This document shows positions 1-7,402 of a stretch of 64,000 nucleotides of DNA, piece after piece. Origin of the DNA: Chryseobacterium gleum (lineage in GTDB: Bacteria; Bacteroidota; Bacteroidia; Flavobacteriales_F; PHOS-HE28); the NCBI GenBank assembly GCA_945872795.1, contig CAMCAZ010000009.1, positions 1 to 64,000 of the forward strand, given 5' to 3'. Below the pieces are notes generated by a model that was given only the letters and a program-made list of their open reading frames with translations, did not search any database and was not told the DNA's origin. The stretch's first letter is position 1; each line of letters opens with the position of its first letter. The position numbers and the translations under genes were made by a program.

Positions 1-642
1 GATCTCATACTCCTTCACACCGGGCTTGAGGAAGCCGCACACCCGCTGGAATGCCTTGCCCGTGATGGCCACCGCCTTCCGCATCTGCGCCACTTCTTCG
101 GCCGTCTTCACACTGCGGATGCGGTGCATGATCGGTGCGCTGCGCTTCAGTTCGTGGAGCGGGTAACGCTCGCGCAGCACCTTGTTCAGGCGTTCTTCGC
201 GCGTCTCCACCTCGTTGCCCTGGCGCAGGTGCTCGTTGCTGTTCAGGTAGAGTTTCTCGGCCTGCGGCATCAGCCGTTTCACCGTGGCCTCGTAGGCGCT
301 GGTCCACAGCACGGTGGCGATGCCGCTCAGGTCCGTGGCTTCCTTCTGCGTGAACTTGGCGCCCTCCCAGATCGCGATGTGCTCGTTGGTCTCGCGCACA
401 AAGAGGATCTCGCGGTCCTTCGCATCCACCGCATCGGGGAAGATCAGCAGCACCGTCTCCTCCTGGTCGATGCCCGTGAGGTGCAGGATGTCCGTGGCCT
501 GCTTGAACGGCAGGTGCCCGTCGGCGCTGGTGGGCATCACGTCGTTGCTGTGGAAGATGGCGAGCCCGCCTTTCTCCATCTGCTGGCGGAAACGGGCGCG
601 GTGCTCGCGGTAGGTGGCGGCGGAAAGGGGCTGGTAACGCAT
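1..642 (-). CDS. Aminopeptidase P family protein (Xaa-Pro aminopeptidase), N-terminal part
   Basis: This gene runs off the left edge; 214 residues are visible from an ATG at 642 (protein starts MRYQPLSAATY) with no stop. Family members remove an N-terminal residue that precedes proline, using two metal ions in a C-terminal pita-bread domain that lies outside the window. What is visible matches the non-catalytic creatinase-type N-terminal domain: the AIFHSNDVMPTSADG stretch near residue 30, a DILHLTGIDQEE segment near 50, and the helix KRSAPIMHRIRSVKTAEEVAQ that leads into the catalytic domain. It reads away from the sdh operon, so the roughly 300 bases between them hold both upstream regions. 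Family assignment is fairly sure; the metal ligands cannot be checked. Confidence 0.85.
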   Translation of the reverse strand, partial: MRYQPLSAATYREHRARFRQQMEKGGLAIFHSNDVMPTSADGHLPFKQATDILHLTGIDQEETVLLIFPDAVDAKDREILFVRETNEHIAIWEGAKFTQKEATDLSGIATVLWTSAYEATVKRLMPQAEKLYLNSNEHLRQGNEVETREERLNKVLRERYPLHELKRSAPIMHRIRSVKTAEEVAQMRKAVAITGKAFQRVCGFLKPGVKEYEI

Positions 643-673
643 CTGGGAAATGGATGAAGTGCGAAGGTAGGAG

Positions 674-707
674 GGTGAGTGCGGTGAATGCGGTGAATGG
701 CGAATGG
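674..707. repeat. Short imperfect tandem repeat (ggtgaatgc-like units)
   Basis: Three consecutive 9-base units resembling ggtgaatgc (ggtgagtgc, ggtgaatgc, ggtgaatgg) lie just upstream of the aminopeptidase gene. They are non-coding and of unknown role. The gap 643-944 otherwise holds the REP-like element at 752-808 and the sdh promoter. Confidence 0.5.
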
Positions 708-751
708 GAGTTGGTGAATTGGGCGTGCCGGCGCCAAATGCGCGCCGTCGG

Positions 752-808
752 GCTATCCGCAGTAGTCCTCGCTCGCAAAGCCTCGCTGTGGGCTACTTGC
801 TGCTATCC
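752..808. repeat. REP-like intergenic element with nested direct and inverted repeats
   Basis: The element is bracketed by direct repeats gctatcc (752-758 and 802-808). It contains a second direct pair cctcgct (767-773 and 781-787) and a near-perfect inverted pair agtagtcc (761-768) and gggctact (790-797). It lies between divergent genes and has no coding potential. The architecture is that of a dispersed extragenic palindrome, but only one copy is visible here, so dispersal is an inference. Confidence 0.45.
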
Positions 809-898
809 CTCACGCAGACTTTAGGCCCGTTCTCCGGTCAGAACAACTCCGAACAAGCCCTGGTTAACGCTTCGTTTCCTTCCCAACGGCCCACCCCG

Positions 899-906
899 TA
901 AGTTTG
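899..906 (+). promoter_or_regulatory. -7 promoter element for sdhC (TAAGTTTG)
   Basis: The sequence matches the Bacteroidota -7 consensus TAnnTTTG exactly and lies 38 bases before the sdhC start. No TTG is seen at the expected 19-21 base spacing, so the -33 side is weak. It probably drives sdhCAB. Confidence 0.55.
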
Positions 907-944
907 CGGCCGAACGAACATCCCCCGTTCGCTGTTAAACGGTC

Positions 945-1619
945 ATGGCACGATCAGCTCTACTCGGTTCCTCCCTGGCAAAGAAATACTGGATGGCCCT
1001 GACGGGCCTTTTCCTTTGCGTCTTCCTGATCGCCCACCTCGCGGGGAACCTGCAACTGTTGGATATGAGCCCCGAAGGGCAGCTCAAGTTCAACGCCTAC
1101 GCCAAGTTCATGACCACTTTCCCCTTGGTGAAGGTGGTGAGCTACCTGCTGTACGCCAGCATCCTGTTCCATGCGTTCGACGGCTTCCTGCTGACGATCC
1201 AGAACCGCAAGGCGCGTCCGGTGAAGTACGCCTATGAGAAGCCCGGAGCGAACAGTGCTTGGTACGCACGCCAGATGGCCCTGCTGGGCACGCTGATCCT
1301 GGTGTTCCTGGTGATCCATATGAAACATTTCTGGTATGAGATGCATTGGGGTGAGCTGGGCATGGACGCCGATGGCAACAAGGACCTCTACACCCTGGTG
1401 GCGGCAGCCTTCACCCAGACCTGGTATGTGGCACTGTACGTGGTGATGATGGGCGTCCTGGCCTTTCACCTGCTGCACGGGTTCTCCAGCTCCTTCCAGT
1501 CGTTGGGCCTGAACCACCCGCGCTACACGCCGATCATCAAGAACGTGGGCGTCTTCTTTGCCGTGATCGTTCCCATCTTCTTTGCCCTCATCCCGGTGTG
1601 GATGTTCATCAATGCGTAA
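945..1619 (+). CDS. sdhC: Succinate dehydrogenase cytochrome b558-type membrane anchor
   Basis: This is the membrane subunit (224 aa) of succinate:quinone oxidoreductase (complex II). It anchors the SdhAB head and carries haem b and the quinone site, most likely for menaquinone in this phylum. The protein has about five hydrophobic segments. Histidines in membrane contexts fit di-haem ligation: LIAHLAGNLQ near residue 30, ILFHAFDGF near 72, a VIHMKHFWYE segment near 125 and FHLLHGFSSS near 168. Single-subunit anchors of this length are typical of the Bacteroidota/Bacillus b558 type, which explains the absence of a separate sdhD. The next gene, sdhA, follows after 114 bases that contain a hairpin. 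Confidence 0.95.
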   Translation: MARSALLGSSLAKKYWMALTGLFLCVFLIAHLAGNLQLLDMSPEGQLKFNAYAKFMTTFPLVKVVSYLLYASILFHAFDGFLLTIQNRKARPVKYAYEKPGANSAWYARQMALLGTLILVFLVIHMKHFWYEMHWGELGMDADGNKDLYTLVAAAFTQTWYVALYVVMMGVLAFHLLHGFSSSFQSLGLNHPRYTPIIKNVGVFFAVIVPIFFALIPVWMFINA

Positions 1620-1672
1620 GCATCGGCCCGCATCCACGCGCATGTCCAGCGCACGCCATCTGTACGATGGAC

Positions 1673-1710
1673 GATGTCCGATGCGGAGCGCGCATTCGGC
1701 ATTGGACATC
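1673..1710 (+). other. Hairpin in the sdhC-sdhA gap
   Basis: The arms gatgtccgatgc (1673-1684) and gcattggacatc (1699-1710) pair over 12 positions with one G-U wobble, around a 14-base loop. The sequence just upstream (gtacgatggacgatgtccgatg) is itself a run of short acgatg-like units. It may be an mRNA processing or stability element within the sdh transcript, or a dispersed intergenic repeat. Confidence 0.5.
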
Positions 1711-1733
1711 GGACCTAAGACCATCCTGCACTC

Positions 1734-3749
1734 ATGAGCACCCTCGACAGCAAGATCCCACCCGGCCCCATCGACAAGAAGTGGACGGATCACAAGGGCC
1801 ACATCCGCATCGTAGCACCAGCGAACAAACGCCGCATCGACATCATTGTGGTAGGCACGGGCCTGGCCGGTGGTGCCGCCGCGGCTTCCCTGGCCGAGCT
1901 GGGTTACAACGTGAAGGCCTTCTGCTTCCAGGACAGCGCCCGGCGGGCACACTCCATCGCCGCGCAGGGCGGGATCAATGCCGCCAAGAACTACCAGAAC
2001 GATGGTGACAGCACCTACCGTCTGTTCTACGATACGGTGAAGGGAGGCGATTACCGTGCGCGTGAGGCCAACGTCTACCGACTGGCCGAGGTGAGCGCCA
2101 ACATCATCGACCAGTGTGTGGCGCAGGGTGTACCCTTCGCCCGCGACTACGGCGGATTGCTGGACAACCGCTCCTTCGGCGGTGTGCAGGTGAGCCGCAC
2201 CTTCTACGCACGTGGGCAGACCGGCCAGCAGTTGCTGCTGGGTGCCTACAGTGCGCTGATGCGCCAGGTGGGCAAGGGCGCGGTGAAGATGTACGATCGC
2301 CATGAGATGCTCGATGTGGTGGTGGTCGATGGCAAGGCGCGCGGCATCATTGCCCGCAACCTGATCACCGGCGAGATCGAACGGCACGGTGCGCACGCGG
2401 TACTGCTCTGCACCGGTGGCTACGGCAACGTGTTCTTCCTGAGCACGAATGCCATGGGCAGCAACGTCACCGCAGCGTGGAAAGCACATAAGCGCGGTGC
2501 CTACATGGCCAATCCCTGCTACACGCAGATCCATCCCACGTGCATCCCGGTGAGCGGCACACACCAGAGCAAGCTCACGCTGATGAGCGAATCGTTGAGG
2601 AACGACGGCCGCATCTGGGTGCCTGCCAAGTTGGAGGATGCCAAGGCGATCCGCGACGGCTTGAAGAAGGGCGGCGACATCCCCGAAGCGGACCGCGACT
2701 ACTACCTGGAGCGCCGATACCCGGCCTTCGGGAACCTGGTGCCACGCGATGTGGCCAGCCGCGCCGCAAAGGAGCGTTGCGATGCAGGTTACGGCGTCAA
2801 CAAGACCGGCGAAGCGGTGTATCTCGATTTCGCTGCGGCGATCGAGCGCTACGGAAAGCTGGAGGCCAACGTGAAGAAGGTCGACAACCCCAGCAAGGAG
2901 CTCATCTGGGAACTGGGCCAGAAGGTGGTGAGCGAGAAGTATGGCAACCTCTTCGACATGTACGAGAACATCGTCGGCGAGAACCCTTACATGGACGCCA
3001 TGAAGATCTATCCGGCCGTGCACTACACCATGGGCGGTCTATGGGTGGATTACAACTTGCAGACCACGGTCCCCGGCCTCTTTGCGTTGGGTGAGGCCAA
3101 CTTCAGCGATCACGGCGCCAACCGCCTCGGTGCCTCAGCCCTGATGCAGGGTCTGGCCGATGGCTATTTCGTGATCCCCTATACGGTGGGCGACTACTTG
3201 GCCGATGATATCCGTACCGGACCGATCGACACCAAGCGTCCGGAATTCGATGCTGCCGAGAAGGATGTGAAGGACCGCATCAACCACTTCCTGAACAACA
3301 AGGGCACAAAGCCAGTGGATGATTTCCACCGGGCCTTGGGCAAGGTGATGTGGGACAAGTGCGGCATGGCCCGAAACGCCGAAGGCTTGAAACAGGCGAT
3401 CCGGGAGATCCGGGCCATCCGCGAGGATTTCTGGCAGAACGTACGCGTTCCCGGCAGTGGCAACGCCTTCAACCAGGAGCTGGAAAAAGCAGGTCGTGTG
3501 GCCGACTTCATCGAGCTGGGCGAACTGATGTGCATCGACGCGTTGGACCGCAATGAAAGCTGTGGAGGCCACTTCCGGGAGGAATACGCGGAGATGGATG
3601 GTCCACAAAAAGGCGAGGCCAAACGCGATGATGAGAACTACGCATACGTCGCCGCATGGGAATGGTTAGGCGAGGCAGGAAAGGCACAGCTGCACAAGGA
3701 GCCGCTGGTATTCGAGGAGGTGAAGTTGACGCAACGTTCGTACAAGTAA
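1734..3749 (+). CDS. sdhA: Succinate dehydrogenase / fumarate reductase flavoprotein subunit
   Basis: This is the catalytic subunit (671 aa) that oxidises succinate to fumarate with covalently bound FAD and passes electrons to SdhB. The FAD-binding loop [13 protein letters not shown] lies at residues 39-51. The motif [13 protein letters not shown] contains His73, the expected site of covalent FAD attachment. Downstream are the substrate-site stretch [10 protein letters not shown] near residue 268 and the second FAD segment [20 protein letters not shown] near residue 450. The length matches the long Bacteroidota form. It sits between sdhC and sdhB on the same strand, and the order C-A-B is the usual one. 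Nothing in the sequence suggests loss of function. Confidence 0.97.
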   Translation: MSTLDSKIPPGPIDKKWTDHKGHIRIVAPANKRRIDIIVVGTGLAGGAAAASLAELGYNVKAFCFQDSARRAHSIAAQGGINAAKNYQNDGDSTYRLFYDTVKGGDYRAREANVYRLAEVSANIIDQCVAQGVPFARDYGGLLDNRSFGGVQVSRTFYARGQTGQQLLLGAYSALMRQVGKGAVKMYDRHEMLDVVVVDGKARGIIARNLITGEIERHGAHAVLLCTGGYGNVFFLSTNAMGSNVTAAWKAHKRGAYMANPCYTQIHPTCIPVSGTHQSKLTLMSESLRNDGRIWVPAKLEDAKAIRDGLKKGGDIPEADRDYYLERRYPAFGNLVPRDVASRAAKERCDAGYGVNKTGEAVYLDFAAAIERYGKLEANVKKVDNPSKELIWELGQKVVSEKYGNLFDMYENIVGENPYMDAMKIYPAVHYTMGGLWVDYNLQTTVPGLFALGEANFSDHGANRLGASALMQGLADGYFVIPYTVGDYLADDIRTGPIDTKRPEFDAAEKDVKDRINHFLNNKGTKPVDDFHRALGKVMWDKCGMARNAEGLKQAIREIRAIREDFWQNVRVPGSGNAFNQELEKAGRVADFIELGELMCIDALDRNESCGGHFREEYAEMDGPQKGEAKRDDENYAYVAAWEWLGEAGKAQLHKEPLVFEEVKLTQRSYK

Positions 3750-3762
3750 GATCGAAGCACCT

Positions 3763-3793
3763 GTAGCGTCGACCCACTGGGTCGACCAGCTAC
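3763..3793 (+). other. Hairpin in the sdhA-sdhB gap
   Basis: The arms gtagcgtcgaccc (3763-3775) and gggtcgac-ca-gctac (3779-3793) form a 13-bp stem with a 2-base bulge and a 3-base loop. There is no T-run, so it is more likely an intra-operon processing or attenuation structure, or a dispersed palindrome, than a strong terminator. Confidence 0.5.
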
Positions 3794-3806
3794 CAACAAT
3801 AGGCAG

Positions 3807-4565
3807 ATGGGCAACATGAAATTGAACCTGAAGATCTGGCGCCAGAAAGGCCCGAACGACAAAGGTCAACTGGTGACCTACCCGGTCAACAACGTCTCGG
3901 AGGACATGTCCTTTCTGGAGATGTTGGACGTGCTGAACGATGACCTCGTGCGCAAGGGCGATGACCCCGTTGCGTTCGACCACGACTGCCGCGAAGGCAT
4001 CTGTGGTTCGTGCAGTTTGTTCATCAATGGCGAGGCGCACGGCCCCGGTCGGATGATCACCACCTGCCAGCTGCACATGCGCAAGTTCAAGGACGGCGAC
4101 ACCATCCATGTGGAGCCCTGGCGCGCCGAGGCCTTCCCGGTGATCAAGGACCTGGCGGTGAACCGCAGCGCCTTCGACCGTATCCAGGCAGCAGGCGGCT
4201 TTGTGAGCGTGAACACCAGCGGTAACCTAGTGGATGGCAATTCGGTTCCCATTCCCAAGGACGACGCCGACAAGGCTTTCGATGCCGCCACCTGCATCGG
4301 GTGCGGTGCCTGCGTGGCCACCTGCGTCAACAGCAGCGCCATGCTCTTCGTGGCCGCCAAGGTGAGCCAGTTCGCACTGTTGCCCCAAGGCCGCCCTGAG
4401 GCCAAGCGCCGCGTGCTGGCCATGGTGGAGCAGATGGACAAGGAAGGCTTTGGCAACTGCAGCAACACCGGTGCCTGTGAGGTGGAATGCCCCAAGGGTA
4501 TCAGCCTGGAGCACATCGCCCGCATGAACAGGGAGTACCTGGCCGCGAGCGTGACCAAGGAGTGA
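3807..4565 (+). CDS. sdhB: Succinate dehydrogenase iron-sulfur subunit
   Basis: This subunit (252 aa) carries electrons from the SdhA flavin to the quinone through three Fe-S clusters. The N-terminal ferredoxin-like domain has the [2Fe-2S] cysteines in [13 protein letters not shown] and a later TTCQ. The C-terminal domain has [11 protein letters not shown] and [15 protein letters not shown], which ligate the [4Fe-4S] and [3Fe-4S] clusters. The start could be the ATG at 3807 or the one at 3816 (MKLNLKIW); neither affects the domains. The last 65 bases overlap the 3' end of the convergent hydrolase gene, so the sdh transcript runs antisense into that gene and no separate terminator is visible. 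Confidence 0.96.
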   Translation: MGNMKLNLKIWRQKGPNDKGQLVTYPVNNVSEDMSFLEMLDVLNDDLVRKGDDPVAFDHDCREGICGSCSLFINGEAHGPGRMITTCQLHMRKFKDGDTIHVEPWRAEAFPVIKDLAVNRSAFDRIQAAGGFVSVNTSGNLVDGNSVPIPKDDADKAFDAATCIGCGACVATCVNSSAMLFVAAKVSQFALLPQGRPEAKRRVLAMVEQMDKEGFGNCSNTGACEVECPKGISLEHIARMNREYLAASVTKE

Positions 4566-5379
4566 CGACCCCGTCAGGGTGTCGACCTCGATCCTTTTCC
4601 GGTGTGAGTAGAAAGCGGATAAGGGCTCGGTTGAACGCGTCAGGCTGTTCAACGTTGGCCAGGTGAGCCGCATTGGGTAGCACGACCAGATGTGCGCCCT
4701 GCCAGTGTGCGGTCATCTCCAAGGCCATGGAAGGCGGTGTGGATGGGTCCTGCGCGCCCACCAATACCATCGCCTGATGGCGGAGAATCCCAAGTTGATC
4801 CACGGTATCAACCTGGGCAACGGCTGCGCAACAGCCCGCATAGCCTTCGGGGGGGGTGCTTGCGATGATGGCGCCGATCCGCGCCATGAGTTCCTGCTCG
4901 CGATGACGGAAGGCATCGGTGAACCATCGACCCAGCGTGGGCTCCACAAGAACGGACATGCCGGTCTCCAGCGCTGCCTGTCCGCGTTCAGTCCAGGTAC
5001 GTGCCAGATTCGCAGGGAGCCGTGCGGTCGTGTCAGCGAGCACCACCCGGTCCAGTCTCGTTGGGCTTTGGATGGCGAGCACCTGCCCGATCATACCACC
5101 CATGGAGAGCCCTATCCAGTGTGTGCGTTCAATTCCCAGATGGTCCAACAGGCCCAGGGCGTCCCGGGCCAGTTGCTTCAGTGTGTAGGGGCCTGCCGTG
5201 GAGGTGGTGCCGCCATGTCCTCGCGTATCGTAGGTGAGCACTGTGAAGTGCTCGCGTAATGCGGCCACCTGCGCTTCCCAGATGACGGATGACGCGGCCA
5301 GTGAATGGGAGAGCGTGACCCACGGCCCATGCCCCTCGATGGTGTATGCGACGGTGATGTCCCCGATCTGAGCTTTCAT
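4501..5379 (-). CDS. Alpha/beta hydrolase, 3-oxoadipate enol-lactonase-like
   Basis: This 292-residue alpha/beta-hydrolase shows the complete triad: nucleophile Ser92 in GLSMGG, Asp211 in [10 protein letters not shown] and His239 in [11 protein letters not shown]. It also has an oxyanion region near HSLAAS. Overall motifs, especially YDTRGHG and the short cap, resemble PcaD (3-oxoadipate enol-lactonase). However, no other beta-ketoadipate gene is nearby, so the substrate is uncertain. The family normally ends about 5-10 residues after the segment [10 protein letters not shown] (near residue 258). Here the frame continues for about 30 more residues, rich in Arg, Pro, Gly and Cys, across the end of sdhB. 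That tail looks like a lost stop codon rather than a domain. A TATGTTCG box at 5404-5411 on this strand could be its promoter. Confidence 0.85.
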   Translation of the reverse strand: MKAQIGDITVAYTIEGHGPWVTLSHSLAASSVIWEAQVAALREHFTVLTYDTRGHGGTTSTAGPYTLKQLARDALGLLDHLGIERTHWIGLSMGGMIGQVLAIQSPTRLDRVVLADTTARLPANLARTWTERGQAALETGMSVLVEPTLGRWFTDAFRHREQELMARIGAIIASTPPEGYAGCCAAVAQVDTVDQLGILRHQAMVLVGAQDPSTPPSMALEMTAHWQGAHLVVLPNAAHLANVEQPDAFNRALIRFLLTPEKDRGRHPDGVVTPWSRSRPGTPCSCGRCAPG

Positions 5380-5478
5380 CCGATGTTCCTACTTAGGTCC
5401 TGCGAACATAGGGCAATGCATGGCCCTAGGGGGTGGTCGGTCTTCGCATACGGTCGATCGGTCGAATGCCCCAGGGAT

Positions 5479-5486
5479 TAGCTTCG
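5479..5486 (+). promoter_or_regulatory. -7-like element TAGCTTCG for the aminotransferase gene
   Basis: This matches TAnnTTTG at seven of eight positions, with C for the third T. It ends six bases before the ATG at 5493, which would make the mRNA almost leaderless and argues against the longer start candidates at 5433 and 5466. Confidence 0.4.
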
Positions 5487-5492
5487 CGGTCT

Positions 5493-6635
5493 ATGCCCAT
5501 CACGTCCAAGCTCCCCCACGTCGGCACCACCATCTTCACGGTGATGAGCAGGCTCGCTCACGAGTGCGGTGCCATCAACCTCAGCCAGGGATTCCCGGAT
5601 TTTCCCATCGACATCAAGCTGATCGAGCTTGTGGACAAGGCCATGCGCGCAGGCCACAACCAGTATGCGCCCATGCCCGGTCTTACCCCCCTGCGCGAGG
5701 CCATTGCGGCCAAGGCGCTGCGGCTTTATGGCTTCTGCTACGACCCGGAGACGGAGGTGACGGTAACGTCGGGTGGTACACAGGCCATTTTTACGGCCAT
5801 CGGGGCGGTCGTTCATCCCGGCGATGAGGTTATCATCATCGACCCTGCTTACGACTGCTACGCACCGACAGTTGAGCTCTTCGGTGGCGTGCCGGTGCAT
5901 GTGCGTCTGGGGCGTGACATGAAGTTCGATGCCGATGCGGTAAGGCAGGCCATCACGCCACGGACGCGCATGCTCATGATCAATACGCCGCACAATCCGG
6001 CGGGGACCATCATCCGTGATGCGGACATGAAGCACATCGCGGACATGTTGCGGGGGACGGACATTCTCCTCTTGAGCGACGAGGTGTACGAGCATCTCGT
6101 CTTCGATGGTGAACCCCATGCCTCGGTGATCAACTACCCTGAGCTGCGCGATCGGGCCTTCGTGATCTTCAGCTTCGGAAAGGTCTTCCACACCACCGGT
6201 TGGAAAATGGGCTATGCGCTCGCGCCCAAGGCGTTGATGGCGGAGTTCCGCAAGGTGCACCAGTTCAATGTCTTCAGCGCGAACACGCCGATGCAACACG
6301 CGCTGGCGACATACATGCAGGACCCTGCGAACTACGAGAACGTGCCCTCCTTCTACCAGACCAAGCGGGACCGTTTCGCGTCCGGCATGAAGGGTTCGCG
6401 CTTCACCCTGTTGCCCTGCGAAGGGTCCTACTTTCAGGTGGCGGACTACAGCGCCATCAGCCACGAAGCGGACCGTGTCTTTGCCGAGCGGGTGGCTCGG
6501 GAGTTCGGTGTGGCGGCCATACCCTTGTCGCCGTTCTACAAGGCCCCCCCTGCGGACCAGCACCTGCTCCGCTTCTGTTTTGCCAAGCAGGACGTTACCT
6601 TGGACGCAGCCATCGAAAAGCTATGCAAGATCTGA
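5493..6635 (+). CDS. Pyridoxal-phosphate aminotransferase, methionine / glutamine transaminase K type
   Basis: This is a class I/II aminotransferase (380 aa from the ATG at 5493, protein MPITSKLPHVG). The pattern NLSQGFPDFP near residue 29 and the NTPHNPAG loop near 164 are typical of the kynurenine aminotransferase / YbdL group. So are SDEVYEH near 195, with the cofactor-pairing Asp196, and SFGKVFHTTGWK, with the cofactor lysine Lys230. Members prefer methionine, glutamine or aromatic amino acids. The stop codon lies inside the next gene, an omega-amidase (13-base overlap). That pairing points to glutamine-dependent transamination of 4-methylthio-2-oxobutanoate, the last step of methionine salvage. 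An upstream in-frame extension to 5433 exists but does not look conserved. Confidence 0.9.
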   Translation: MPITSKLPHVGTTIFTVMSRLAHECGAINLSQGFPDFPIDIKLIELVDKAMRAGHNQYAPMPGLTPLREAIAAKALRLYGFCYDPETEVTVTSGGTQAIFTAIGAVVHPGDEVIIIDPAYDCYAPTVELFGGVPVHVRLGRDMKFDADAVRQAITPRTRMLMINTPHNPAGTIIRDADMKHIADMLRGTDILLLSDEVYEHLVFDGEPHASVINYPELRDRAFVIFSFGKVFHTTGWKMGYALAPKALMAEFRKVHQFNVFSANTPMQHALATYMQDPANYENVPSFYQTKRDRFASGMKGSRFTLLPCEGSYFQVADYSAISHEADRVFAERVAREFGVAAIPLSPFYKAPPADQHLLRFCFAKQDVTLDAAIEKLCKI

Positions 6636-7396
6636 GGGTGACGTTGGTACAGAGCATGCTCCACTGGGAGGATCCGGCGGCGAACCGGGCGATGTTCGCA
6701 CAGAAGTTCCTTCCGCTCAAGGGTGCCACGGACCTGATCGTCCTGCCGGAGATGTTCACCACCGGGTTCAGCATGCGCGTTGAACTGGCCGAAGCGATGG
6801 ACGGCCCCACCGTGCAATGGATGAAGGAACAGGCGGGGATCTTGGATGCGGCCATCTTCGGCAGCCTCATCATCCGTGAAGGCCACAAGGTCTACAACCG
6901 GGGGGTGTTCGTCACACCTGACGGCCGGGTGGATCACTACGACAAGCGGCACCTCTTCCGCATGGCCGAGGAGTACCGGCATTACACCTGCGGCACACGC
7001 CGGGTGGTGGTGGAATGGCGCGGCTGGCGTTTGCTGCTGCAGATCTGCTACGACCTCCGCTTTCCGGTGTTCTCGCGCAATCGGGAGGACTACGACGCGA
7101 TCCTGTATGTGGCCAATTGGCCGGAGCTGCGCCGTTATCCCTGGAGCCAGTTGCTGATCGCACGCGCCATCGAGAACCAGAGCTATGTGATCGGGGTGAA
7201 CCGCGTGGGCATGGACGCCATGGGGCACCACTATTCAGGCGATTCCGCGTCCGTGGACCCCCGGGGAGATGCGGATGAGATGGAGCCCTCCAAGGAAGGC
7301 ATGCTCCAGACCGTGCTCCATCGCCTGGCGCTGGATGACTTCCGTTCGAAGTTCCCCGTGGGACTGGATGCCGACCCCTTCGAGCTGAAGGACTGA
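6623..7396 (+). CDS. Omega-amidase, nitrilase superfamily (YafV/Nit2-like)
   Basis: This is a 257-residue nitrilase-fold hydrolase with the full triad: Glu43 in VLPEMFTTGFS, Lys108 in YDKRHLF and Cys142 in QICYDLRFP. The PEMFTTGFSM and DKRHLFRM motifs are those of YafV/Nit2, which deamidate 2-oxoglutaramate to 2-oxoglutarate and ammonia. The start is the ATG at 6623, 13 bases inside the upstream aminotransferase gene, so the two are probably translationally coupled. Functionally the amidase removes the 2-oxoglutaramate that the transaminase makes from glutamine and so pulls the reaction forward. It ends only 6 bases before the convergent 1669-residue gene. Confidence 0.92.
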   Translation: MQDLRVTLVQSMLHWEDPAANRAMFAQKFLPLKGATDLIVLPEMFTTGFSMRVELAEAMDGPTVQWMKEQAGILDAAIFGSLIIREGHKVYNRGVFVTPDGRVDHYDKRHLFRMAEEYRHYTCGTRRVVVEWRGWRLLLQICYDLRFPVFSRNREDYDAILYVANWPELRRYPWSQLLIARAIENQSYVIGVNRVGMDAMGHHYSGDSASVDPRGDADEMEPSKEGMLQTVLHRLALDDFRSKFPVGLDADPFELKD

Positions 7397-7402
7397 AGGG
7401 CT

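Noticed and set aside
124-657. Plus-strand frames opposite the first gene
   Set aside because: The minus strand encodes a recognisable aminopeptidase P N-terminal domain; these frames are its shadows.
960-3023. Long open frame on the minus strand opposite sdhC and sdhA (687 codons)
   Set aside because: It is a shadow frame of the GC-rich sdhA gene; the translation is His/Val/Ala/Arg-rich with no family motif, and sdhA is certain.
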